In this document: in pieces, positions 52,414 through 60,119 of the stretch
Layout: every line of letters begins with the position of its first letter
Position numbering within the stretch: position 1 is the first letter of the stretch
NCBI GenBank assembly: GCA_015060115.1
Contig: SUZB01000008.1
Span: 27,915 to 91,914, forward strand
Reading direction: 5' to 3'
Length of the DNA: 64,000 nucleotides
Source of the DNA: Rikenellaceae bacterium
GTDB lineage: Bacteria > Bacteroidota > Bacteroidia > Bacteroidales > Rikenellaceae
Made by a program: the position numbers and the translations under genes
The notes under the pieces: model-generated
Database searches by the model: none
Told to the model about the DNA's origin: nothing
The model's input: the letters and a program-made list of their open reading frames with translations, nothing else

Positions 52414-53157
52414 ATGAAAAGAATACTTGTTACAGGTGCCACATCGGGCATTGGTCGTGCAACAGCATTGCGCCTTGCGGGTGCAGATACAGAGATTATC
52501 ATCACAGGTCGTCGTCTCGACCGCTTGGAGGCGTTACGCAAGGAGGTAGAGGCCAAGGGTGCTCAATGCCGTGTGCTTAACTTCGATGTCCGCTCCGAGA
52601 AGGAGTGTATCGAGAATCTTGAGCCTCTCGGCCGTGTCGATATCCTTGTCAATAATGCTGGCTTGGCAGCCGGCTTGGAGCATATCGACAAGGGCGACTC
52701 ACGCGACTGGGACGCTATGATTGACACCAATGTCAAGGGTCTGCTCTATGTAACCAAGATTATCAGCCGTGCTATGGTTGAGGCGGGTCAGGGTGGCCAT
52801 ATCATCAACATCGGCTCGATTGCCGGTACCGAGCCCTATGAGAATGGCGCGGTATATTGTGCCTCGAAGCACGCGGTACACGCTATCTCGATGGCTATGC
52901 GTGCCGACCTGTTGAGCGCTGGCATCAAGGTTGGTGAGGTGCGCCCCGGTATGGTCGAGACGGAGTTCTCGGAGGTGCGCTTTCACGGCGATAAGGCCCG
53001 TGCCGAGGGCGTATACAAGGGTGTTGAGGCGTTGCAGGGCGAGGATATCGCCGAGGCTATCGCTTGGATGCTCTCGTTGCCCGCACATATGAATGTCAAC
53101 GACATCGTGCTGATGCCCACCTGTCAGGCAGGTGCATATTATACCTATCGTAAGTAA
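52414..53157 (+). CDS. Short-chain dehydrogenase/reductase (YdfG-like)
   Basis: A 247-residue NAD(P)H oxidoreductase of the classical SDR family. Cofactor motif TGATSGIG (7-14), structural NNAG, catalytic Ser in NIGSIAG and YxxxK in YCASKHA. TGRRLDRLEAL after beta-2 suggests NADP(H) preference. The C-terminal ending resembles YdfG, which oxidises serine and related 3-hydroxy acids and reduces malonic semialdehyde; this substrate is inference. Followed after 21 bp by the sialidase gene on the same strand. Confidence 0.88.
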   Translation: MKRILVTGATSGIGRATALRLAGADTEIIITGRRLDRLEALRKEVEAKGAQCRVLNFDVRSEKECIENLEPLGRVDILVNNAGLAAGLEHIDKGDSRDWDAMIDTNVKGLLYVTKIISRAMVEAGQGGHIINIGSIAGTEPYENGAVYCASKHAVHAISMAMRADLLSAGIKVGEVRPGMVETEFSEVRFHGDKARAEGVYKGVEALQGEDIAEAIAWMLSLPAHMNVNDIVLMPTCQAGAYYTYRK

Positions 53158-53178
53158 TTATAGAACATACCTTTAGTT

Positions 53179-54510
53179 ATGAGAAAGAATATCCTGTTTT
53201 TATGCGCTGTGGCTATGGCCATTTCGACCTTTGCGTGTGGCTGCACCAAGCCTGAGGGTGGTGGCGAGAAGCCCGAACCCGAGTTGCCTCCGGCAGAGCG
53301 TTTCGAGGTCTTTCAGCTGCTCAACCCCTCTGATATTCCCTATCGCATTCCCGCTCTCGCGGTGACGAACGATGGCACGCTTATCGCCGTTGCAGACTAT
53401 CGTCATAGTGGCACCGACATCGGTGTTACGGACAAGGGGCGTATCGACCTCCACTATCGCATCTCGAAGGATAACGGCAATACTTGGAGCGAGGTGATGC
53501 CTCTTATCGAGGGCCGAGGAGCTGAGGCCGAGGACTTTATGTCGGTAGGCTATGGCGACCCCTGCATCGTAGCCGACCGCGAGTCAAGTCGTGTACTTGT
53601 CTTGTCGTGCGCAGGTAATGTGTCGTTCCAGAATGGTACACGCCAGCGCCATCAGTGTATCGCGCGTTTCTACTCCGAGGATGGTGGCCAGAGTTGGAGC
53701 GAGCCAGAGGATATCGCCGAGTCGATTTACTCGCAGTTTGATGCTTCGACCTATGGTCCTGTGCGCTCGATGTTCGTAGCTTCGGGACGCATTATGCAGA
53801 GCTCGACAGTAAAGGTGGGTAGCTACTACCGCCTCTATTGCGCTGTCTTGGTGCGCGATAATACGGCTACGCATATGAATTATGTCCTCTTCTCTGATGA
53901 CTTTGGCGGTAGCTGGAAGATACTGGGCGATATCAACGAGCCAGCGGTATATCGCACTGCCGACGAGCCTAAGGTTGAGGAGTTGCCCAACGGCACCGTG
54001 CTTATCAGCTCGCGCGTAGATGGCGGTCGCCGTTACAACATCTTCACATATAGCGATGATGTCGCCACTGGCGCAGGCTCGTGGGACGAGGCGCAGTTCT
54101 CAGGCGAGGATAATGGCGGTGTTACAGCGGTGTCGAACTCGACAAATGGCGAGGTTATGGTGTTGCCCGTAGTGCGCACTGCCGATAACGAGCCTGTGCA
54201 CCTCCTTTTGCAGTCGCTACCCCTTGGCCCCAACCGTGCAAATGTGGGCATCTACTATAAGGAGCTTGCCGATGAGATGGAGGACTATGTTTCGCCCTAT
54301 GAGCTCGCTCGCGACTGGGACGGTGTAAAGCAGGTCTCTACGCTCAACTCGGCATATTCGACAATGGCTTGGCAGGCAGATAACCGCCTCGGCTTCCTCT
54401 ACGAGGAGGAGAGCCACGGCTCCAGCAATCTTGCCTATGGAGGCTACACCATTGTCTACGAATGTTTTGCAATCGAGGATATCACAGATAACCAATACAC
54501 CCACAGGTAA
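53179..54510 (+). CDS. Exo-alpha-sialidase lipoprotein (GH33 type)
   Basis: A 443-residue lipoprotein (signal with Cys at about 20-22). The six-bladed sialidase fold is shown by YRIP (55-58, first catalytic Arg, normally FRIP) and three Asp boxes (SKDNGNTW, SEDGGQSW, SDDFGGSW). DEPKVEELPNGTVLISSR contains the catalytic Glu and second Arg regions; the Tyr nucleophile is probably in STLNSAYSTMAW. It removes terminal sialic acid from glycans such as mucin. No sialic acid catabolic genes are adjacent. Its stop codon starts an R1 palindrome. Confidence 0.88.
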   Translation: MRKNILFLCAVAMAISTFACGCTKPEGGGEKPEPELPPAERFEVFQLLNPSDIPYRIPALAVTNDGTLIAVADYRHSGTDIGVTDKGRIDLHYRISKDNGNTWSEVMPLIEGRGAEAEDFMSVGYGDPCIVADRESSRVLVLSCAGNVSFQNGTRQRHQCIARFYSEDGGQSWSEPEDIAESIYSQFDASTYGPVRSMFVASGRIMQSSTVKVGSYYRLYCAVLVRDNTATHMNYVLFSDDFGGSWKILGDINEPAVYRTADEPKVEELPNGTVLISSRVDGGRRYNIFTYSDDVATGAGSWDEAQFSGEDNGGVTAVSNSTNGEVMVLPVVRTADNEPVHLLLQSLPLGPNRANVGIYYKELADEMEDYVSPYELARDWDGVKQVSTLNSAYSTMAWQADNRLGFLYEEESHGSSNLAYGGYTIVYECFAIEDITDNQYTHR

Positions 54511-54637
54511 TTTCTTGTGAAAAGGGGCATCCTTCGACGCCTCAATCAAAAGAGCGAATGGGAAATACTTTAGAGTATGTCCCATCCGCTCTTTCTCTTT
54601 ATCGGCGCCAAATTATGCCCCTTTTGACAAGAAATTA
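54508..54637. repeat. Palindromic stop-codon element R1
   Basis: A 130-bp inverted repeat: TAATTTCTTGTGAAAAGGGG at 54508 against CCCCTTTTGACAAGAAATTA ending 54637. The apex GAATGGGAAATAC-TTTAGA-GTATGTCCCATCC matches the 10-kb copies. TAA is the sialidase stop. Confidence 0.85.
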
Positions 54638-54664
54638 GGTCGTGGGGATTGGGTAGGTGGATGT

Positions 54665-54757
54665 ATTAGTGAGTTTAATGAATTTAGGGAGTGTAGTGAG
54701 CTTAGGGATAAATGTCGGTAGCGCTTTCCCTAACTTCTCTAAATTCCCTAAAACCTC
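54665..54757. repeat. Mosaic hairpin repeat with GAATTTAGGGA arms
   Basis: Left arm TTAGTGAGTTTAATGAATTT then AGGGAG words; core ATAAATGTCGGTAGCGCT (54708-54725); right arm CCCTAACTTCTCTAAATTCC. The core is inverted relative to the copy at 42716-42825. Confidence 0.6.
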
Positions 54758-54763
54758 TCTGTT

Positions 54764-54879
54764 TTTTAAGACCTTAGGACTTTAAGACCTTAAGACCATT
54801 ACGAGGTCGGGTATCATTTTGTCCTACTTGTCCTATTGGTCTTACTGGTCCTAAAAAAATCTCTAACAACTAACAACTC
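54764..54879. repeat. Mosaic hairpin repeat R4 with AAGACC arms
   Basis: Left arm AAGACCTTAGGACTTTAAGA (from 54768), core ACGAGGTCGGGTATCAT (54801-54817), right arm GTCCTACTTGTCCTATTGG and TCTTACTGGTCC, tail CTAACAACTAACAACT. It abuts the stop codon of the leftward MscS gene. Confidence 0.65.
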
Positions 54880-56115
54880 TCAACTCTCTCTCTTGCCGTG
54901 TGCCAATGCAGTAGGTGCTTGGTAGATGCCGAGGTCGAAGAGGGGAATAAGTGCCACAATATGCGAGATAAGCTCGCTCTGTAGCTGCTCGTGGGGTATC
55001 CAGTCTACTGCCTTCGAGAAGCAGTATATCTCTACGGGCAAGCCCCACTCCGAGGGTTGGAGCTGGCGCACGATGATAAGCATCTCCTTATGCACCTTAG
55101 GGTGGTTGCGGATATACCTCTCAGCGTAGCGCATAAAGAGGTCGAGGTTTGTAGGCTCGGCCATAGTGTCGCTGATGGGCGCTACCTCCTCGATAAGCTT
55201 TGCTGTCGTGGGGTTGCTCCTCAGGCGCTCGACAAGTTCGTCGCTAACAAACGAGATAGTCGTCATATCGATATTTAACGAGCGCTTGATGCGTCTGCCA
55301 CCCCTGTCGCGCATAGCCTGCCAGTTGTCAAAAGGCTCGCTGATAAGCAGATAGGGCGGTAGGGTCTGTGTCGTGTTGTTCCAGCCACGAATCTTGATTG
55401 TCGTCAGTGCCACCTCCTCGACCATACCATCAATACCGCGTGAGGGCATCTCAATCCAGTCGCCAACCTTCAGCATATCGTTCGCTGAGAGCTGTACGCC
55501 CGCCACAAGGCCGAGAATCGTATCCTTGAAGATAAACGACAAAACCGCTGCCGAGGCACCAAGACCGGTAAGAAGCAGTACGGGCGACTTGTCGATGATG
55601 ATTGCGGCAATAAGGATAACGGCGATGATGATAACGATAACCTGTCCCGTTTGAAGCAGTCCCTTGATGGGCTTGCCGTGCCACGAGGGCTTATGCTCGG
55701 CAAACTCAAACGACACGGTGAGCAGCGTGTTTGCAAAGCGGGCACTCGCATATACCAAGTATATCTCCGCAACCTTAGTAAGTAGCTGATATATAGTGTC
55801 GCCACTGCCATCTGTTGCCGAAAATGCCATAGGCAACAGCACATAGATAACCACCGGCTTAACGAGGCTGCAAAGTCGGCGAATTAGCTTTCTGTCGAAG
55901 AGCCTATCGTCCCACTTCGAGCGGGTGCGGGCAACGATATTCTGACCTACACGCACCACACCTTGGCGCACGATAAAGTCTATCAGGTAGGCCAAGAGTA
56001 TGATGATAAGGAGTGCTACCCAGCGGTTAATTGCCGTAGCGGTTGCCTCCGAGCAACCACTGTCGAGCAGTATGCCGGTGATCCAATCACGATATATTTC
56101 GCTCAGTCTGTTCAT
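54880..56115 (-). CDS. MscS-family mechanosensitive channel (YbdG-like)
   Basis: A 411-residue inner-membrane protein. About five transmembrane helices (WVALLIIILLAYLIDFIV, VVIYVLLPMAFSA, VIVIIIAVILIAAIIIDKSP) lead to the conserved pore/beta region: LLTGLGASAAVLSFIFKDTI, LGLVAGVQLSANDMLKVGDW, EEVALTTIKIRGWNNTTQTL, SEPFDNWQAMRDRGGRRIKR. The long C-terminal domain resembles the YbdG/mini-conductance subgroup. Role: release of solutes during osmotic downshock. It lies 30 bp downstream of the FadL-like gene. Confidence 0.92.
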   Translation of the reverse strand: MNRLSEIYRDWITGILLDSGCSEATATAINRWVALLIIILLAYLIDFIVRQGVVRVGQNIVARTRSKWDDRLFDRKLIRRLCSLVKPVVIYVLLPMAFSATDGSGDTIYQLLTKVAEIYLVYASARFANTLLTVSFEFAEHKPSWHGKPIKGLLQTGQVIVIIIAVILIAAIIIDKSPVLLLTGLGASAAVLSFIFKDTILGLVAGVQLSANDMLKVGDWIEMPSRGIDGMVEEVALTTIKIRGWNNTTQTLPPYLLISEPFDNWQAMRDRGGRRIKRSLNIDMTTISFVSDELVERLRSNPTTAKLIEEVAPISDTMAEPTNLDLFMRYAERYIRNHPKVHKEMLIIVRQLQPSEWGLPVEIYCFSKAVDWIPHEQLQSELISHIVALIPLFDLGIYQAPTALAHGKRES

Positions 56116-56145
56116 AGGTTAGTAGGGTAGTATTTCGACATCACA

Positions 56146-57852
56146 TTAGAATCTGAAGCCGAGGGTGAGAACGGCGTGATGACGCTTTGTCTTAGTGTTG
56201 AAAGCGATGCTCTCAATGGGGTCAAAGCTATGGGTGTCGCTCGTCTCCACGGCATAGAATGTCTTGTAGTTGGTACGCTCGGTTATGCCATACTGGTAGG
56301 CAAGGTCGAGATATACCGTTGAGCCGAAGCGCCAGCCAAGACCCGCTGTAACATAGTGCTGCTCCTTAGTCAAGGGGTGGCTAAAGAGTTGATTTTCATA
56401 GCCATTGCGGAAGTTGTTGCCACTCCAGATATAGCCTGCACGCACTACAATGAGGGGCAGTAGGTTGAGCTCGGCACCAAGGCGCACGGTGTTGCCACCC
56501 TTGAAGTACTCGTTTAGCTGTGAGGTGTAGCTAAGGCCATATATGGGGCTTGACTGTAGGCGTGCCGACTGATACCAGCTGCGCTCATAGTCTGCCGAGA
56601 GGATTATGCGGTTGAGGATTGTGAGTGCCGCACCAAACATCAAGCGGTGGGGTGAGCGGAAGTTCCACGAATATTGGCCGTTATCAACCCACTCAGGGCT
56701 CTCGACATTGTCGTAGAAGTAGCCATCTTTGTCGTACTCATAGCCATCGGGATTAGACCCTGCGCTATATGTGCGCGACCACATCTCTGCCTCGTAGCCA
56801 AACGCCACGCTATATGCCGTTGGGGTGTGGTAGGCGATGCCAAGGCGCAAGAACTTAAAGGGGCGGTAGGTGGCGCCAATCTTGAAGTTTACGCCTGTGC
56901 CCGAAAGCTCGGTGGCTTGGCTATAATTCATATAGTCAAGCTGATAGGGCATCTCCTCGCCTGAGGGGTATAGGCCATCGGCATAGATATAGTTTTCGCC
57001 ATAGAATGTTGTACGGCGATAGTTAATCGACTGAATACCGAGCGAAGCACCGATATAGAACTTATCGACGAAGTTCATACCGAAGGTTATGGCATACTCG
57101 CCAATCGAACCTCGGGTCTGGACGGCAGAATATTGGTCAATCTCGGCATCGGGCGAGATACGGTCGATAAACCAGCCCTTATCGTCCTTGTTCGTAAGGC
57201 CATTCTTATAGGCAAGCACCGCGCCCCAGTGGTAGGGGTCGTTGCCAAACTCCATACGACCATCTGCATCGGTCTGCAAACGGTCGATGGTCGACATCGA
57301 GCAGAAGATGTTTGCCATAGAGTTAATTGCCGACTCACCAAGCGAGGCGTTGCGGTAGCTATAGTTAAAGTCGGCGATACGGTTGTAGGCAAAGCCGACA
57401 TTTACATTCGTCACAGCGCCTGTGCCACGATATGCGGTGAAGATGCCACCCACGCTCGACATACCAAAGCGCGAGGTGTTGTCCTTGAACTTCTGCTCAC
57501 GGCGCGGAACACCATTGTAGTAGGGCTCGCCACCGCGTGTGGGGCTCTTGGTAAACTGCATCATAGGCGAGAGGCTGATATCGCTCTCGACATACATACC
57601 GACACCTGCGGGGTTGAGCGATGCCGAGATCATATCGGCGCCCAAGGCGGTAAAGGCGTTACCCATAGCCATTGAGCGTGCTGTGCCGTAGTTGTGGGCA
57701 GTGTTTGAGAGGTTGTAGATGTCGCCCCAAGTGATAATGTCGTTGTTTAGTGCTGTGCCACCGAAGTTTACCTCTAATTCCTGTGCCGAGAGTCGAGGTG
57801 TCGCAACCATCGCCACAAGGGCTATGGCAACCAATGTATATAGCTTTTTCAT
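56146..57852 (-). CDS. FadL/OmpP1/TodX-family outer-membrane protein
   Basis: A 568-residue outer-membrane barrel with signal peptide (MKKLYTLVAIALVAMVATPR to about 23). The mature N terminus has the family pattern NTAHNYGTARSMAMGNAFTALGADMISASLNPAG, and the C terminus ends in a barrel strand with terminal Phe (HHAVLTLGFRF). Family members take up hydrophobic compounds such as long-chain fatty acids; substrate here unknown. Upstream is a terminator that separates it from the Ser-rich lipoprotein; downstream is the MscS gene on the same strand. Confidence 0.85.
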   Translation of the reverse strand: MKKLYTLVAIALVAMVATPRLSAQELEVNFGGTALNNDIITWGDIYNLSNTAHNYGTARSMAMGNAFTALGADMISASLNPAGVGMYVESDISLSPMMQFTKSPTRGGEPYYNGVPRREQKFKDNTSRFGMSSVGGIFTAYRGTGAVTNVNVGFAYNRIADFNYSYRNASLGESAINSMANIFCSMSTIDRLQTDADGRMEFGNDPYHWGAVLAYKNGLTNKDDKGWFIDRISPDAEIDQYSAVQTRGSIGEYAITFGMNFVDKFYIGASLGIQSINYRRTTFYGENYIYADGLYPSGEEMPYQLDYMNYSQATELSGTGVNFKIGATYRPFKFLRLGIAYHTPTAYSVAFGYEAEMWSRTYSAGSNPDGYEYDKDGYFYDNVESPEWVDNGQYSWNFRSPHRLMFGAALTILNRIILSADYERSWYQSARLQSSPIYGLSYTSQLNEYFKGGNTVRLGAELNLLPLIVVRAGYIWSGNNFRNGYENQLFSHPLTKEQHYVTAGLGWRFGSTVYLDLAYQYGITERTNYKTFYAVETSDTHSFDPIESIAFNTKTKRHHAVLTLGFRF

Positions 57853-57883
57853 AGTGCGTTAAGTTTGGTTGTAAGAGAAACAA

Positions 57884-57910
57884 GGAGTATGCCGTGTTGA
57901 GGCATACTCC
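57884..57910 (-). terminator. Terminator between the Ser/His-rich lipoprotein and the FadL-like gene
   Basis: Perfect 10-bp stem GGAGTATGCC (57884-57893)/GGCATACTCC (57901-57910), 17 bp past the lipoprotein stop; T-rich on both sides. Confidence 0.75.
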
Positions 57911-57926
57911 CCTCCTTTTTTATGCT

Positions 57927-59474
57927 TTAGCGGCGCGATGATGTTGTGCCACCACCTGAGCGTGAGCTACCCGAAGAGTGGCTGCCCGAAGATGAACTGC
58001 TTGACGATGAGCGCGAACTACCCAAGCCGGTGTGTGTAGCGTTGTAGCTCGACTGCTGAGTGCTACGATACGAGCTTGAAGAGCTACGATTCGACGAGCT
58101 TGAAGAGCTACGATTCGACGAGCTTGACGAGCGGAACGAACTCGATGACGAAGAGCGGTTCGATGAGCCTGACGATGACGAGCGCACGCTGGTCGATGAG
58201 CTCTTGCTGTTCGATGACGAGCCTACGGTAGTGCCTCGGCGTGTCGATGTTGAGCCACCACCCGATACCGAGCTACCCTTCGATGCTGATGAGCTGCTGT
58301 TAAGTGCCGAGCTCACGCTGAACGAGTTGCTACGACTTGTCGTGCTCGAAGAGCCACGGAAGTTACCTGCCGAGCTGTGGCTGTTGTTCGTTGTGCCCGC
58401 TGCAACGCCCACCGAGGTGGTAGTGTTGCTGCTTACGCTATAACGGTTGCTCGACGACGATGTCGAGGTGCTACCTGTGCCCTTGCCCGCTGAGGTGCCT
58501 ACGATAGGCTTGCTACCATTGTAGATACCTGTCGATACCGAGCCACTATTGCCTGTGGGGCGTGTTGTTACAGCGCTCTCCACACGGTTGTTGGTGGGCG
58601 ACTGGTAGCGGTTGCCGGTGTTCACGCGGTTGCCGTTGAGGTTCTCGTTAGGACGACCTGCCGATGCGCCTGAGCCTGTTGTGTGGTTGAAGCCGGGTCG
58701 GTTGTCATTGCCCGGACGAGTGTGGTCGGGGCGATGCTGTGGCGGACGCGGAGGCGCAGGGTTGTAGCCGTGGTGGTGATGATGGTGCGGGTAGTAACCT
58801 CCCCACCACCAGTCGTAGTGGTGGTAGTGGTGGCCGTGATAGCATATATTCCAGTTCCAGTCATACCACGAGTAGTGAGGATAGCCCCACCATGAGTAGT
58901 AGCCGGGACGGGTGTAGAAGCTCCAGCCGAAATTCCAAGGCGATGAGTAGAGACCAAATGAGATGTTTACCGCACCCCACGAGCCGAACATCGAGGTGAT
59001 GTACTTAGGCTCAACCCAAACCTGATCTCCCGATACCATCACATTGTAGTATGCTGGGTCGTAAGCCGAGGCATAGTACATTGCGGTTCTTGCCGATAGG
59101 CTGTAGTAGCTTGAGGGCATACGGTAGCTTGGCGACTGGAAGCCATAGAGACGACGAGCATAGGCGCTACTATAGTCATCGGCAACGATGTTGCGATAGT
59201 TGGGCTCCTCATCGTAGTACGACGATGCGTAATACTCTCTCTCGGCGCGTGCAGCCTCCTCCTCGGCTAAGCGTGCCTCCCACTGAGCACGACGAGCCTC
59301 GGCCTCAGCTCTCTCGGCCTCGGCCTCAGCCTTAAGGCGATTTGCTACCTCGGTACGATTGTCGGTGCGATATAGGTCGCTGGCACCATACGATGCCGAA
59401 TTCCATAGAGCCGAGCAACTGCCGAGCAACATCGACATTGCAGCAAAGCTCATTATCATTACAAACCTTCTCAT
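57927..59474 (-). CDS. Lipoprotein with aromatic/His-rich and Ser-rich regions, function unknown
   Basis: A 515-residue lipoprotein (MRRFVMIMSFAAMSMLLGSC, Cys 20). Four zones follow: an Ala/Glu/Arg helix (about 40-80, AEAEAERAEAEARRAQWEAR); a Tyr/Ser/Ala region; an aromatic/His zone (WNWNICYHGHHYHHYDWWWG, then PHHHHHHGYNP) that could bind metal; and about 250 residues of Asn/Thr/Ser then nearly pure Ser/Arg/Gly. The ATG at 59474 is chosen over an upstream in-frame ATG (59519) because it gives a clean lipoprotein signal. It resembles no enzyme I know; a surface or periplasmic structural role is a guess. The Ser-rich tail, built of AGCAGC/TCGTCG-like codons, may be length-variable. Confidence 0.7.
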   Translation of the reverse strand: MRRFVMIMSFAAMSMLLGSCSALWNSASYGASDLYRTDNRTEVANRLKAEAEAERAEAEARRAQWEARLAEEEAARAEREYYASSYYDEEPNYRNIVADDYSSAYARRLYGFQSPSYRMPSSYYSLSARTAMYYASAYDPAYYNVMVSGDQVWVEPKYITSMFGSWGAVNISFGLYSSPWNFGWSFYTRPGYYSWWGYPHYSWYDWNWNICYHGHHYHHYDWWWGGYYPHHHHHHGYNPAPPRPPQHRPDHTRPGNDNRPGFNHTTGSGASAGRPNENLNGNRVNTGNRYQSPTNNRVESAVTTRPTGNSGSVSTGIYNGSKPIVGTSAGKGTGSTSTSSSSNRYSVSSNTTTSVGVAAGTTNNSHSSAGNFRGSSSTTSRSNSFSVSSALNSSSSASKGSSVSGGGSTSTRRGTTVGSSSNSKSSSTSVRSSSSGSSNRSSSSSSFRSSSSSNRSSSSSSNRSSSSSYRSTQQSSYNATHTGLGSSRSSSSSSSSGSHSSGSSRSGGGTTSSRR

Positions 59475-59571
59475 AGTTGTATAATTTTTTCTCTTCTTTA
59501 ATAACGCTTCACGGGGCAAAGGTCGTACCCAAAGGGTAAACTTTTTTCTGTTGGGCCTACCTTGGCTATTA

Positions 59572-59579
59572 CAAAGGTA
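59572..59579 (-). promoter_or_regulatory. Candidate -7 box for the Ser/His-rich lipoprotein
   Basis: TACCTTTG on the minus strand, 98 bp upstream of the start. The 59580-59733 interval shows nothing else I can name. Confidence 0.4.
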
Positions 59580-59733
59580 GTTATTTTTTTGGAATTTCTA
59601 TGCTTTCAAGGGTTAAAAGCCCAAAAGTGTAGGGTGAACCGTCTAAAATTATGGGTGAAATGATGAGCAATGGAGTGTGGCGCTCTGCTTTTTGCTCCCT
59701 ATCCCGGAGGAGATGCCGTAAGAAGTAAAATAA

Positions 59734-59928
59734 AAGAGGCTGAATAAAAAGTGTATTTTGTCGTTACGCTCGCCCTCAAAATCCTCATTTACGCCTAAGT
59801 AAACTGCGGTTTTTCGGGCTTCGCAGCGCCGCGATTAAGCGAGGGCAGAGGCTGCTTGCAGACTATGCCGAGCGTGAGCGGTGAAAAGGAACTTAAGCCT
59901 AAAACTACATCTTTTTATTCAACCTCTT
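59734..59928. mobile_element. 195-bp repeat R3, copy 2
   Basis: Identical by eye to 42458-42652, including the terminal inverted repeats and the CCTCATTTAC...GTAAACTGCGG apex. It lies directly upstream of the integrase region. The rest of the gap (59929-60119) is AT-rich with one candidate -7 box. Confidence 0.8.
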
Positions 59929-60090
59929 TGGTGAGGTCTGAAGCGAACGCTATAAATTTTAATCGAAACAAATCTATTTTAATTTTAATTATCTTATATA
60001 TAAATAGATTATGTACGCCGAACGAAAACTGTAGCAAAATAATATTTGAGAAAATTTTGCGATGGTATTACAAATGTATGACAAAATCAC

Positions 60091-60098
60091 TATCTTTG
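60091..60098 (+). promoter_or_regulatory. Candidate -7 box for the integrase gene
   Basis: TATCTTTG, 22 bp before the ATG at 60120. No TTG at -33. Confidence 0.45.
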
Positions 60099-60119
60099 CC
60101 AAAGTAAAACCTATAAACT

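Noticed and set aside
59929..60119. tRNA or attachment site beside the integrase
   Set aside because: No cloverleaf or T-loop consensus, and no matching direct repeat elsewhere in the window.
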